64,000 bases of DNA, taken from positions 1,240,001 through 1,304,000 of the forward strand of contig JAUJYZ010000015.1 of assembly GCA_033675265.1 (NCBI GenBank), given 5' to 3'. The notes under the pieces are model-generated. The model did no database searches, was not told the DNA's origin, and saw nothing but the letters and a program-made list of their open reading frames with translations. Position 1 is the stretch's first letter. Each line of letters opens with the position of its first letter. Made by a program: the position numbers and the translations under genes. Source of the DNA: Actinostola sp. cb2023. Lineage: Eukaryota > Cnidaria > Anthozoa > Actiniaria > Actinostolidae. This document shows positions 53,526-64,000 of this stretch, piece by piece.

Positions 53526-54298
53526 TTGCCATGGGAACAGACCATAGCCCATGTTGGTCAGATGGTAATAAGGATGCAATACTCTGGGTATGAAAAACGG
53601 TTCAGATACGAAGTAGTAAAGTCAGCATTAAATTCCTACAGGAAGATCACCACTCTAGACCAACAAGGAGTAAGACCCATTTACAGACAAAAGAAGTGGA
53701 AAAGAACGGAAATAGATAAAGAGAAGAGAGAAAAGAAAACAGCATGGTATAAGACAGGGGGCTACTCCAGCGTCATCTCTGTACCGACACCGCCGCGGTC
53801 AGAGCTGAAAACAATGTTGGAGAAAAATGTCAAAGAATCGGGAATAAAGATTAAGATCGTGGAAACCGCCGGAATGAATGTCAAGAGAATGTTACAAAGA
53901 TCAAACCCATTCAAAGAAAAAACATGTGAAAAGGAAGACTGTCTGGTGTGAAAGGACCTTGTGGTGTAACAACATACGAGATCAAATGTAAACCCTGTGG
54001 ACATAAGTATGTAGGTGAGACAGCAAGAAGCGCTTACACGAGAGGAAAGGAACATTTGAAGAACGTTGACTCTGTTTGTGATGATGTATCAGTCTTAACG
54101 AAACACTGCATAGAGAAACATCAAGGTATTCTCCAAGATTTGATGATGAATGTCACAGGAACGTTCCACCACGATCCCATGTTGAGGCAGATAACAGAGT
54201 CAGTGAGGATAAAGAGAGAATATCAAAGGGCTATAATGAATACCAAGAGCGAATGGAACACTGTAGAAATACCTCGCATGAACATTGAAAGTTCTTAG
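53526..54298 (+). pseudogene. Penelope-like retroelement remnant with GIY-YIG endonuclease
   Basis: The first frame (to 53951) includes MQYSGYEKRFRYEVVKSAL and YKTGGYSSVISVPTPPRSEL, the linker upstream of the nuclease. It ends at a TGA after CEKEDCLV. A 1-nt loss there separates it from GPCGVTTYEIKCKPCGHKYV and GETARSAYTRGKEH (53948-54298). The nuclease core is YEIKC (GIY) plus YVGET (YIG), with the Arg and His of the following helix and zinc-binding cysteines before it. This linker plus GIY-YIG order is typical of Penelope-like elements (recalled). No reverse transcriptase is found upstream, so the copy is 5'-truncated. Confidence 0.75.
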
Positions 54299-54638
54299 AT
54301 TTGACTGATTATAATCTTATTTTTCATGTTGACTTTACTAGCGCGAGCTCTATGTTTATAGAGCGCGCGCGCGAGTAAGATTTGAAAGTCTCGTACACAA
54401 CTATTGTAAATAACGTACATCTTTGAGGGTTGAAAAGGTCTACAAAGACGAAACTAGTTCCCGAAAGATAATCAACAAAAGTGCGTAAAAGAAAATTAAA
54501 AGAGGTTTAGAAACTCAATAACCTTAATGACAAACACTTTTAAGTGGAAAGTTTTTTTTATTTTAAAAACCATTATTATTATTATTTATGATTATTATTA
54601 TTATTATTAATATTATTATTACAGGAGCGCTGATTATG

Positions 54639-54674
<36 letters not shown>

Positions 54675-54779
54675 CCAAGACATTTACCAATATATTTAGA
54701 TTTATTTAGTAGCTACTTTATTATAAATTGTAATATATGATTGATTTTATTATTAATATTTATTATTCATTATTATTAT
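54299..54779. repeat. (ATT)n-rich stretch after the retroelement
   Basis: GAGCGCGCGCGCGAG palindrome at about 54340-54376, then mixed ATT runs from 54570. May include the 3' end of the Penelope-like copy. Confidence 0.6.
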
Positions 54780-54972
54780 TATTATTATTATTCAGTATTA
54801 TTATTATATACAGCTTATTTGATGGTTTGACAAATATTACGCGTCGATATTTTACGAGCAATGAGTAAAATATCCGCATGTATTATCTGTCAAACCATCA
54901 AATAAGGGGTTTTATTATTCCACAATTGATTTTGTTTCTTTGTTTCCTTTTTAGTTTTTGAGCCATTATTAT

Positions 54973-55007
<35 letters not shown>

Positions 55008-55178
55008 TATTATTATTATATACAGCTTATTTGATGGTTTGACAAATATTACGCGTCGATATTTTACGAGCAATGAGTAAAATATCCGCATGTATTATCT
55101 GTCAAACCATCAAATAAGGGGTTTTATTATTCCACAATTGATTTTGTTTCTTTGTTTCCTTTTTAGTTTTTGAGCCAT
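54780..55178. repeat. Tandem 210-bp duplication containing a palindrome
   Basis: ATACAGCTTATTTGATGGTT through TTTTTAGTTTTTGAGCCATT occurs twice in direct order. Each unit contains the inverted pair CTTATTTGATGGTTTGACA and TGTCAAACCATCAAATAAG around TTACGCGTCGATATTTTACG. The copies look identical over most of their length. Confidence 0.93.
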
Positions 55179-55272
55179 TTTTGCTATGTTTTTCGTGCTC
55201 GCGCGAGCTACTGTGTAATACGCTGGCATATTTTGCGCTTATATGGTAAAATGACGCACGAGTGGAATAATA

Positions 55273-55440
55273 ATTATTGGTTATTCCATGGTTTTCTATG
55301 GAATACGGGCGGATATTTCACGAAAAAAATATATTATTTGGTATACAACGAGCCGTTTAGGCGAGTTGTATACTAAAATAATATAATTTTTGAGTGAAAT
55401 TTCCGCCCGCATTCCATAGAAAACCATGGAAAAACCATAT
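55273..55440. repeat. Palindrome CCATGGTTTTCTATGGAATA
   Basis: GGTTATTCCATGGTTTTCTA recurs inverted as TAGAAAACCATGGAAAAACC. The inner halves GGCGGATATTTCACG and GTGAAATTTCCGCCCG also pair. Probably a small MITE. Confidence 0.8.
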
Positions 55441-55499
55441 TATCCTATACATATTACATCAACAATTAAAATTAACAACGTTTTGATTGGCTAATACAA

Positions 55500-55502
55500 A
55501 CC

Positions 55503-55582
<80 letters not shown>
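55500..55582. repeat. (AAT)n microsatellite
   Basis: About 26 uninterrupted AAT units. Confidence 0.97.
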
Positions 55583-55885
55583 ATGAAATACGTATAGGAT
55601 AATATTATGTATTTCAGCGTAGATTGGATCCTAACAACAAACACAGTGTATTTCTTCGTTTCTGATTAGATTATGTGTAATTAACGATGTCTATTTATTG
55701 TCAGTCATTTATAGGTATTATTGCTACGATTGCCGTATTGCTGTTTCCCAAAAGTTCGATAGAAGAAACCGTTGAACCGTCCACTGTAAAACCAACTCAG
55801 CCACAAGATATTTATATCAACGAAACACTCCTTGATTGTATCCCAGAAGGTTAGACTTCTTAAACACCACATCACCGCACTACTG

Positions 55886-56173
55886 TACACACCTATTCCA
55901 AATATCGTTGTCCGGGCCGAAAGCAACAAGCAAGAAGCTGACGACCGCAAAGGACTTTGGGAATCTCCGAATTAATTAATTTATCCGTGGTACTTGAGAA
56001 GTTATCCCTACGAGCGTTGAATAGCAATCATTTGGAACTATTCGGCCATTTGAAAATGCATGTTGTTAAAATATCTACGGATGAATAAGGAGAAAGTCCC
56101 AATGCCCTTTGCGGTCGTCAGCTTCTTGCTTGTTGCTTTCGGCGGGGACAACGATATTTGAAATAGGTGTATA
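55886..56173. mobile_element. TIR element ACACCTATTCCAAATA, short relative of 18190-19461
   Basis: Left end ACACACCTATTCCAAATATC through AGCAACAAGCAAGAAGCTGA matches the inverted right end (56090-56173). The first 40 bp matches the ends of the 1.3-kb element in the integrase pseudogene. Confidence 0.85.
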
Positions 56174-56194
56174 TCAGACCACGAATATACACTA

Positions 56195-57945
56195 CACAGA
56201 CTACACATACACCAGGCTACTTGTACACCAGACTACATGTACACCAGACTACTTGTACACCAGGCTACTTGTACACAGACTACATGTACACCAGACTACA
56301 TCAGTGTCTGGTGTACATGTACACCAGACTACCCTGACTGGTGACTAGAAAGTAGATAGATAGAGTGTTTATGTATATAGATATTTACAATTTTATCATA
56401 TTTCTTTGTAAAATCCTGATGGGTCCACCGTGTTTAAATAAAGTTATATTATTATTATTATTATTATTACACCAGACTACTTGTACACCAAACTACATGT
56501 ACACCAGACTACGTGTACACCAGGCTACTTGTACACCAAACTACATGTACACCAAACTATATGTACACCAGACTACATGTACACCAGACTACATGTACAC
56601 CAAACTACATGTACACCAGACTACATGTACACCAGGCTACTTGTACACCAGACTACATGTACACCAGACTACTTGTACACCAAACAACATGTACACCAGA
56701 CTACTTGTACACCAGACTACATGTACACCAAACTATATGTACACCAGACTACGTGTACACCAAACTATATATGTACACCAGACTACATGTACACCAGACT
56801 ACATGTACACCAGACTACATGTACACCAGACTACTTGTACACCAAACTACATGTACACCAGACTACTTGTACACCAAACTACATGTACACCAGACTACAT
56901 GTACACCAGGCTACTTGTACACCAGACTACTACATGTACACCAGACTACTTGTACACCAGACTATACATGTACACCAGACTACATGTACACCAAACTACT
57001 ATGTACACCAGACTACATGTACACCAGACTACTTGTACACCAGACTACATGTACACCAGACTACTTGTACACCAGACTACATGTACACCAGACTACTTGT
57101 ACACCAAACTATATGTACACCAGACTACATGTACACCAGACTACTTGTACACCAGACTACATGTACACCATACTACATGTACACCAGACTACTTGTACAC
57201 TATAGACTACATGTACACCAAACTACATGTACACTATAGACTACATGTACACCATACTACATGTACACCAGACTACATGTACACCATACTACATGTACAC
57301 CAGACTACTTGTACACCAGACTACTTGTACACCAAACTATATGTACACCAGACTACATGTACACCAGACTACATGTACACCAGACTACATGTACACCAGA
57401 CTACATGTACACCAGACTACTTGTACACCAGACTACATGTACACCATACTACATGTACACCAGACTACTTGTACACTATAGACTACATGTACACCATACT
57501 ACATGTACACCATACTACATGTACACCATACTACATGTACACGGCCATACTACATGTACACCATACTACATGTACACGGCCATACTACATGTACACCATA
57601 CTACATGTACACCATACTACATGTACACCATACTACATGTACACCATACTACATGTACACCATACTACATGTACACCATACTACATGTACACGGCCATAC
57701 TACATGTACACCATACTACATGTACACCATACTACATGTACACCATACTACATGTACACTAGACTACATGTACACCAGACTACGTGTACACCAGACTACA
57801 TGTACACCATACTACATGTACACCATACTACATGTACACCATACTACATGTACACGGCCATACTACATGTACACCATACTACATGTACACCATACTACAT
57901 GTACACCAAACTATATGTACACCAGACTACTTGTATGCACACCAT
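56195..57945. repeat. 1.75-kb minisatellite, 16-bp unit ACATGTACACCAGACT
   Basis: More than 100 units occur. Variants ACTTGTACACCAGACT and ACCAAACT mix in the left part. The right part (about 57480-57900) is dominated by CCATACTACATGTACA with interspersed GGCC insertions. Since 16 is not a multiple of 3, one 16-aa motif (for example MYTRLHVHQTTCTPDY) reads in every frame; the long frames are artefacts. A short (ATT)n run interrupts at 56450. Confidence 0.97.
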
Positions 57946-58530
57946 TCCTCCTGGCTATAGCGTTCGATTAGTAAAATAAAGTGGTAAAATAGAAGTTTAA
58001 AATGTAGCTTTACTTTTACAGTCTTACACAGGTATGCATGGTACGCATCTGCAAGTACCAAATATTTTATGGGGTACTTCCTTCCTGTACATACGGGATA
58101 TTACGCCTTTAATATAAGTACATCAGTACTACAATCCGAACTTACAACAATGAAGTTGCATTATGAATCTAACGTTGATAGTTCTAAAGAAATCCTACCA
58201 AATAAATCCATACCAATTCAATCAACTCTAAGCAGGTAAGGAGATGAACCACTTATATTGCCGGTAATAATAATCAATGTTATTAAGAATACCTTGCAGA
58301 CATAAATAAAATGACTATCCGGGATGGGGGGTGGGGAGGGGGGTAGGGGGTAAATAAATTCCTTTTTCAACGTGTCAATGTGTTTTAGCAGTACTGCGTA
58401 GAGACGACCATATATTGTAGAGTGTTGGATAATTTTTCTTCCTCACCAGTGACTCCCTACCCTGGATGCTCTAGTGTATTGGGAACCCCTGGCAACCAGG
58501 GTAGTGATTCCCCTGACAAATAGAGGCTGA
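57946..58530. other. Unassigned stretch
   Basis: A G-rich patch (GGGGGGTGGGGAGGGGGGTA) is at about 58325. No gene is recognised. Confidence 0.3.
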
Positions 58531-58534
58531 TAAT

Positions 58535-58730
58535 TAACATTGTATTGTATTGTGTATTGTATTGTATTGTATTGTATTGTATTGTATTGTATTGTATTGT
58601 ATTGTATTGTATTGTATTGTGTTGTATTGTATTGTACTGTGTTGTATTGTATTGTACTGTGTTGCATTGTATTGTATTGTGTTGTATTGTATGTATTGTA
58701 TTGTATTGTATTGTATTGTACTGTGTTTTA
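58535..58730. repeat. (TTGTA)n microsatellite, copy 1
   Basis: About 39 pentamers TTGTA with TTGTG and CTGTG variants. A matching tract in the same orientation is at 62045-62255. Confidence 0.95.
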
Positions 58731-59315
58731 TTATATGGCCGAGTTTCTTGGAGCCTGGACGCTAGCAAATCGAGCCATCTGATTGGATGAAATCGGATAT
58801 TAAGACCGTTTTTCCGGTCTAGATTCTCCGAGGAAGACCGGCTTGAAAACCGGTCCGACAGCTGATATTAATTTTGACTGAAATCATCAAAAAAGCATCA
58901 CAGGAACTTATTTTAAACGGAAAGAAGTTGTTTAAGTTCGAACAGAGTCCAAAAAGTCGCCTTGTGTCGTGGTCTGTAGGATTGAATGAACACTGGAAGC
59001 CGAAAACTACTGCATGCCAACTCAACAAGAATTCTGCATGAAGAAGGTCGCTGTTTGTACTTTCTTCTTGGTGTTCTGCCTCGAACAATTAAGAGAATAT
59101 ATGAAATCGATTTGACAGTGCATTAAAGTACTAAATCCGATGGAAAATCTAAGGATAAAGTTGTGAAAATTGCTGGTTTTTCGTTCGTCAAAAAGGCTGT
59201 TGTAGCGTGTTGATGCAAACAGCAAAGCTGCCGAAGACTTTCAAAGACATATTTTCGTCTGTTCAAACTATTTCGTCAAAAAGTGACTTCAATTTATTCT
59301 TGGATGTGGTTTAAT
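58731..59315. other. Unassigned flank of the foldback
   Basis: A palindromic GACCGGCTTGAAAACCGGTC is at about 58837. No gene is recognised. Confidence 0.35.
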
Positions 59316-60045
59316 TACGGAAGCCCAGGAGGGCCACTGGTGGGTTTTCGTTTTTGTTTTCGTTTTTTTGCTTTTCATTTTTCGCTTTTTGCTTTTCATT
59401 TTTCGCTTTTCGGTTTTTGTTTTTGTTTTCGGTTTTTTGCTTTTCATTTTTCGCTTTTTGCTTTTCATTTTTCGCTTTTTGGTTTTTGTTTTTGTTTTCG
59501 GTTTTTTGCTTTTCATTTTTCGCTTTTTGCTTTTCATTTTTCGCTTTTTGCTTTTCGTTTTTTGTTTTTTGTTTTTCTTTTCGGTTTCAGTTGCTTTTCA
59601 TTTTTCGCTTTTTGCTTTTCATTTTTCGCTTTTTGCTTTTGGTTTTTGTTTTTGTTTTTGTTTTTGTTTTTGTTTTTTTGCTCTTCACTTTTCGGTTTTT
59701 GCTTTTCGTTTTCGTTTTGGTTTTCTTTTTTGATTTGGTTTTTGTTTTCCCTTTTCGTTTTTTTTTTTTTGCTTTTCGTTTTTTTTTTTTGCTTTTCGTT
59801 TTTTTTGTTTATTTATTTTTTGAAAACCAAAAGACAAAAGCAAAAACCAAAACCGAAAAAAGACGAAACCAAAAACCAAAAAGACAAAACCAAAAACCAA
59901 AAAGGCAAAAGCAAAAACCAAAAAGGCAAAAGCAAAAACCAAAAAGGCAAAAGCAAAAACCAAAAAGGCAAAAACCAAAACCAAAACCCTGAGTGGCCCT
60001 CCTGGGCCGGTCCATGGTGCCTTGCGAGCCACGTGATGAACAAAC

Positions 60046-60110
60046 ATGGCGGACGGCTTCGAAGTCAAGTACAAACCCGGGGTACAAACGTTTGCCCAAA
60101 GGACAGAAAG
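60046..60110 (+). pseudogene. Captured first exon MADGFEVKYKPGVQTFAQRT, left arm
   Basis: AACATGGCGGACGG is a typical first-exon start. The 65-nt stretch encodes MADGFEVKYKPGVQTFAQRT then E and a split R codon, and ends at a GTATGG donor. The inverted arm carries the same exon at 60958-60894 with one change (F to I). No downstream exons are seen. The source gene is not recognised. It may still splice to something outside the element. Confidence 0.5.
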
Positions 60111-60893
60111 GTATGGACGTGCGTATTATTAATTAAGTTCATATGTAGCTAAACTGTACGTACTAACAATCCCCTATGTTATTTTTAGTTGAAATGTCGG
60201 TAATGGAATCAAGTTTATGGGCAATGAGTTTGGTATGCGCATGGATTGACCTCAAACTTGTTCTTTTCGTATCGGCTGAAGTAGATGAGTATTAAAGAGC
60301 TTTGAAAATACGGCGAATTTTGGCGAGAATACGGACCGAGGTAGCGTTCGGACGGCTTCGATCAGTTGAAGTTGCTCAAACACACCATCGGGAAATATCA
60401 AATAATTCGCTTAAAATATTGAGCTTTAATTTATAGCATAGACTTGGACAGCAGAAAATAGAAATAGTGAAAGTTGACAATGACCAGATGCCCTGGGGTC
60501 ATAGAGTAACATGATAGCCTTATTTATAGTTCATTCAACCTTGTTTGTGCAGTCCGCAGTCTATACTATAAATTATAAAAGCTCAATATTTTAAGCGAAT
60601 TATTTGATATTTCCCGATGGTGTGTTTGAGCAACTTCAACTGATTGAAGCCGTCCGAACGCTACCTCGGTCCGTATTCTCGCCAAAATTCGCCGTATTTT
60701 CAAAGCTCTTTAATACTCATCTACTTCAGCCGATACGAAAGAACAAGTTTGAGGTCAATCCATGCGCATATCAAACTCATTGCCCATAAACTTGATTCCA
60801 TTACCGACATTTCAACTAAAAATAACATAGGGGATTGTTAGTACGTACAGTTTAGCTACATATGAACTTAATTAATAATACGCACGTCCATAC

Positions 60894-60958
60894 CTTTCTG
60901 TCCTTTGGGCAAACGTTTGTACCCCGGGTTTGTACTTGACTTCGATGCCGTCCGCCAT
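60894..60958 (-). pseudogene. Captured first exon, right arm copy
   Basis: Same 65-nt exon as 60046-60110 in the opposite arm, minus strand, reading MADGIEVKYKPGVQTFAQRT and ending at a GTATGG donor. Part of the foldback. Confidence 0.5.
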
Positions 60959-61602
60959 GTTTGTTCATCACGTGGCTCGCAAGGCACCATGGACCGGCCC
61001 AGGAGGGCCACTCAGGGTTTTGGTTTTGGTTTTTGCCTTTTTGGTTTTTGCTTTTGCCTTTTTGGTTTTTGCTTTTGTCTTTTTGGTTTTTGGTTTTGTC
61101 TTTTTGGTTTTTGGTTTCGTCTTTTCGGTTTTGGTTTTTGCTTTTGTCTTTTGGGTTTCAAAAAAATAAATAAACAAAAAAACGAAAACAAAAACAAAAA
61201 CGAAAAGCAAAAAAGCGAAAAGTGAAAAGCAAAAAAACCGAAAAAAAAAAACAAAAACAAAACAAAAACGAAAAGCAAAAAGCGAAAAATGAAAAGCAAA
61301 AAGCGAAAAATGAAAAGCAAAAAAAAAACCGAAAAAACAAAAACAAAAACAAAAACGAAAAGCAAAAAGCGAAAAATGAAAAGCAAAAAAGCGAAAAATG
61401 AAAAGCAAAAAACCGAAAACAAAAACCAAAACCAAAAAGCGAAAAATGAAAAGCAAAAAGCGAAAAATGAAAAGCAAAAAACCGAAAACAAAAACGAAAA
61501 CCCACCAGTGGCCCTCCTGGGCTTCCGTATTTAATGGTATCGTTGTGGTGTTTGAAGAGTTTTCACAAGGCTAAACAAAAACAAATTCGCTGAAACTGCA
61601 AG

Positions 61603-62641
61603 ATGATGAGCGACAACACGAGTGACAAGTTTGGTGAAAGTAAGCGTGTTGTTGTCTTTTTTTACGTTTTTCTTTACCTAAAATGACTTAAAAATGGATT
61701 GTGAATATTTTTTGTGTGTATAACGGCATCTGATTTGAAATATATTTATAACAACACGCTTTACTTCATTCAAGTTTTGATGTTTAAGCTTAATTTACTG
61801 GATTCGCTGAGTCAAGTAGGCTTATTTACGCACGCTTCAGGGTCAATAAAACGTTCAGCGAAAAACTCAAAATTACTTTGTTGTTGTTGTTGAAATGGCC
61901 ATATAATAAATATCTTATTAACCGAGCTTGGTCGGTCTGTACAGGAAAATCTTGACCTCGGTCGTGGTACAGACCGAGCGCAGGCTTTCACGACCTCGGT
62001 CAAGATTTTCCTGTACAGACCTCCCGCTCGGTTAATAAGAACTAATTATTGTATTGTACTGTGTTGTATTGTATTGTATGTATTGTATTGTACTGTGTTG
62101 TGTTGTGTTGTATTGTATGTATTGTATTGTATTGTGTTGTATTGTATTGTATTGTATGTATTGTATTGTACTGTGTTGTATTGTATTGTATTGTATTGTA
62201 TGTATTGTACTGTATTGTATTGTATTGTATTGTATTGTATTGTATTGTATCGCTGATTCTCTTAAGATTTTGATCTAGAGAGAGACGGCATTATTTTCCG
62301 ATAATGTCGTCTCAAAATAACGGTGGAAAATGTGTTAGTATTTCATCGAAGTTGACATTCACTTGATTCTAAATTGAACAAGAAAACGTACAATTACCTT
62401 TTTAAACCATGTTCAACAAAAAGTAAACTGGAGAAAATGAGGATTTTTTAGTAATTTTATGTAATTTTATATTTCAGCTTCTCCATAACATGGAACAAAG
62501 TACAGCTGATATCAGGACGTCTTTATACATTAGCTTTTATTTACAAAGCTGAGGCAAAACTGAGAGGTTTCAATTTAGCCTTTGAAATGGATTCTGCTGG
62601 CACATGGGAACTTGCTATAAAGCACATCATAAAGATTTCTG
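61603..62641 (+). CDS. Possible gene start, two exons, unknown product
   Basis: Exon 1 (61603-61639) reads MMSDNTSDKFGE and a phase-1 donor GTAAGC. A compatible acceptor at 62548 opens an exon (62549-62641) reading TEAKLRGFNLAFEMDSAG and TWELAIKHIIKIS before a GTATGA donor. The joined piece looks like ordinary soluble protein. A pentamer satellite lies in the intron and a MITE starts 25 bp after the second donor. A phase-compatible third exon could start at 62950 (ISKKVGEGFVASC). The family is not recognised. Confidence 0.35.
61640..62044. other. Intron of the possible gene, with a long palindrome
   Basis: ATTAACCGAGCTTGGTCGGT and CCCGCTCGGTTAATAAG (about 61915-62040) flank CAGGAAAATCTTGACCTCGG and its complement. 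This is a perfect-looking 120-bp palindrome, probably a small MITE. Confidence 0.7.
62045..62255. repeat. (TTGTA)n microsatellite, copy 2
   Basis: TTGTA pentamers with TTGTG, CTGTG and TTGTATG variants, same orientation as 58535-58730. Confidence 0.95.
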
Positions 62642-62666
62642 GTATGATACAGTACAATGTATTATG

Positions 62667-62826
62667 GAGTCGTTTTCGTATGAGTGGGAAAGTTACAATA
62701 CAGCGCCTTGCCATATTTAAAGAGTTTGATTAAATGAGATGCATCTGCACGCTTTTGATTGGTTCAGAAAGGAAGCCATTTGAATGTCACGGTACCACAG
62801 GGTTCCCACTCATACGAAAACGAGTC
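62667..62826. mobile_element. MITE GAGTCGTTTTCGTATGAGTG, copy 3
   Basis: GAGTCGTTTTCGTATGAGTG to CCCACTCATACGAAAACGAG. The interior matches the inverted copy at 21700-21835 (GATTGGTTCAGAAAGGAAG, GAATGTCACGGTACC). Confidence 0.85.
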
Positions 62827-63142
62827 TAAGCGGACGTCACTCTCACAGGCAGCACAACTATTTCTTCTTGCCAGTGAGATATTATTGGGATGGGTTCCCT
62901 GTGTTCTTACTCACGATATGTTTGTTGGTTGGTTTGTTTATTTATACAGCTATTTCAAAAAAGGTTGGTGAAGGTTTTGTTGCATCTTGCATGTTGCATA
63001 CCAAGCCCGAAATGCACTATGGGCGATGTGAATGGAGTCAGCGAAAGGTCACAACAATATGGACTCTGGGAATATTCCCAAATTTTGTCTTCGCAATATG
63101 GAGCCAGCATATTTTCTTCTGTATGTGCATGCTGACATTATT
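62827..63142. other. Possible terminal exon region
   Basis: Open frames run from an acceptor-like TTTATACAG at 62949. One ends SQYGASIFSSVCAC at 63135 and another ends LLLVPRP at 63161. Neither is recognised. GGGTTCCCTGTG at 62892 is a CACAGG-family word. Confidence 0.3.
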
Positions 63143-63172
63143 ACTCGTGCCCAGGCCGTAGGCCGCACGAGT
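63143..63172. repeat. Hairpin ACTCGTGC...GCACGAGT, third copy
   Basis: Stem ACTCGTGC, loop CCAGGCCGTAGGCC, stem GCACGAGT. Compared with 4296 and 15654, the stem has G-to-T on one side and C-to-A on the other, so pairing is kept. Confidence 0.75.
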
Positions 63173-64000
63173 TATAAAATCCAACGCGTATTTTTTTTAT
63201 TTTTTTTTATTTTTCAATGTCAGAAAATCGCAAAGTTGTGCAATATCCGGTCACATGCTATCGAGACCCAAATATAAATAGGGGAGAGGGTTGGGGATCA
63301 GAGAAGGGGGAGGGCAAGGGGAGAAGGTTTGCAACGCCTAGTACCGAGGCCTAGTATCTACATGTAAATGTTTGGAACTATTTATATACAAACATTTATC
63401 TTTCTCGTAATCGATGTGGGACTTTGGCAAATCCAAAACATGATATAGTCACGTCAAAGCTGGTGTGTCTATTAGGAAGGGAATTTTGTACTACTGAATT
63501 GTCTCGCACAATCGCAATGTTAAAGAGTGGCGAAATTAAATGTGTTGGCCCAATGAAGGATAAAAAGACGAGGTATAAAGCAACAAGTCAGAGCCCGGGC
63601 ATCCCCTTCATCGGTCGCCGTTCAGCGCTAGTCAACACATCAAAATTCACAAGACAACTGACCCATCATCGAATAAATACAACTCAAAACCTCAAGAAAA
63701 CTACACAGGGGACTTCAACAACTATTATTCTTTATTTCTAGTATTCTAGAAACAAACAAACTCATACACAAAACTATAAAATGACCTGAACCAAAATTTT
63801 CGAATCGCTCAAAACCACTCAAAACCAGAATTTCTTGCTCAAATTTCTACACCAATTTGTTCTTTAATTTTCAGACTACTGTTGTGAAGACATTTTTGAG
63901 AATCTCATACCCTTTGAAGGCTTTATCAGAGCTCATTCCCGACCCAAAACGAAAATCCAAAGACGTCACGATCCACTGATTTCTACGCTTGGGCTACCTG
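63173..64000. other. Unassigned right edge
   Basis: A frame at 63424-63741 (CLLGREFCTTELSRTIAML) is open but unrecognised. CAACTATTATTCTTTATTTC at about 63718 resembles 15105. The last bases, GCTTGGGCTACCTG, match the right end of the 22413-24640 transposon, so another family member may be cut by the window edge. Confidence 0.35.

Larger units (their letters stand above)
59316..61529. mobile_element. 2.2-kb foldback element, TSD TTTAAT
   Basis: Ends TACGGAAGCCCAGGAGGGCC and GGCCCTCCTGGGCTTCCGTA are flanked by TTTAAT at 59310-59315 and 61530-61535. Each arm consists of a simple array (TTTTTCGCTTTTTGCTTTTC or CAAAAACCAAAAAGGCAAAA type), then about 450 bp of unique sequence with a copied first exon. 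The loop is only about 110 bp (60450-60558). Poly-F/S and KNQKGKS frames over the arrays are artefacts. AGCCCA near the terminus resembles the CACAGG family end. Confidence 0.9.

Noticed and set aside
56365..57979. 465-codon frame MYTRLHVHQTTCTPDY repeated
   Set aside because: A 16-bp unit without stops reads the same 16 residues in all three frames. No evidence for translation.
59283..60152. 289-codon Phe-rich then KNQKGKSKNQKGK frame and its mirror
   Set aside because: Product of the simple-sequence arrays in the foldback arms.

Overview
The window is eukaryotic and most likely from an invertebrate, with a demosponge or another early-branching marine animal as the best guess. Coding regions are broken by GT-AG introns. 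One complete animal-type gene is present: a 15-exon SSX2IP/ADIP homologue. There is also a long pectin-lyase-like beta-helix protein fused to a multi-pass membrane domain, an architecture I associate with sponge gene expansions (recalled, not searched). The rest is dominated by DNA transposons, palindromic MITEs, minisatellites and microsatellites.

Layout. 0-1 kb: 5' end of a rhodanese-type sulfurtransferase (minus strand). 1-7.3 kb: TIR elements, a broken zinc-ribbon gene and a membrane-protein frame split by a hAT-like insertion. 7.3-9 kb: a possible membrane protein. 9-15.1 kb: three tandem copies of a small secreted basic-peptide gene, one intact, with repeated CRE/ETS-like promoter blocks. 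15-22 kb: repeats and a decayed integrase-like gene with a 2.1-kb intron that hosts a TIR element. 22-25.1 kb: nested transposons; the inner one has two 624-bp near-perfect inverted arms around an intact two-exon gene. 25.9-29.7 kb: beta-helix/membrane gene (minus). 30.6-46.5 kb: SSX2IP (minus), whose introns hold a 3.2-kb integrase-bearing transposon, several MITEs, a GGAA tract and a 2-kb minisatellite. 46.5-53.5 kb: possible promoter, nested TIR elements, poly-C and CTT tracts. 53.5-54.3 kb: Penelope-like GIY-YIG remnant. 54.5-58.7 kb: palindromes and a 16-bp minisatellite. 59.3-61.5 kb: a 2.2-kb foldback carrying a copied first exon in each arm. 61.6-64 kb: a possible gene start and repeats.

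The unifying signal is a family of elements ending CACAGGNAGCCCA, with 6-7 bp target-site duplications. Members range from 250-bp palindromes to multi-kb elements carrying genes or gene fragments. One member encloses a decayed integrase-like gene, the best candidate here for the source of the mobilising enzyme. Internal copies of the same word may be subterminal protein-binding sites. All boundaries, splice sites and homologies were read by eye.
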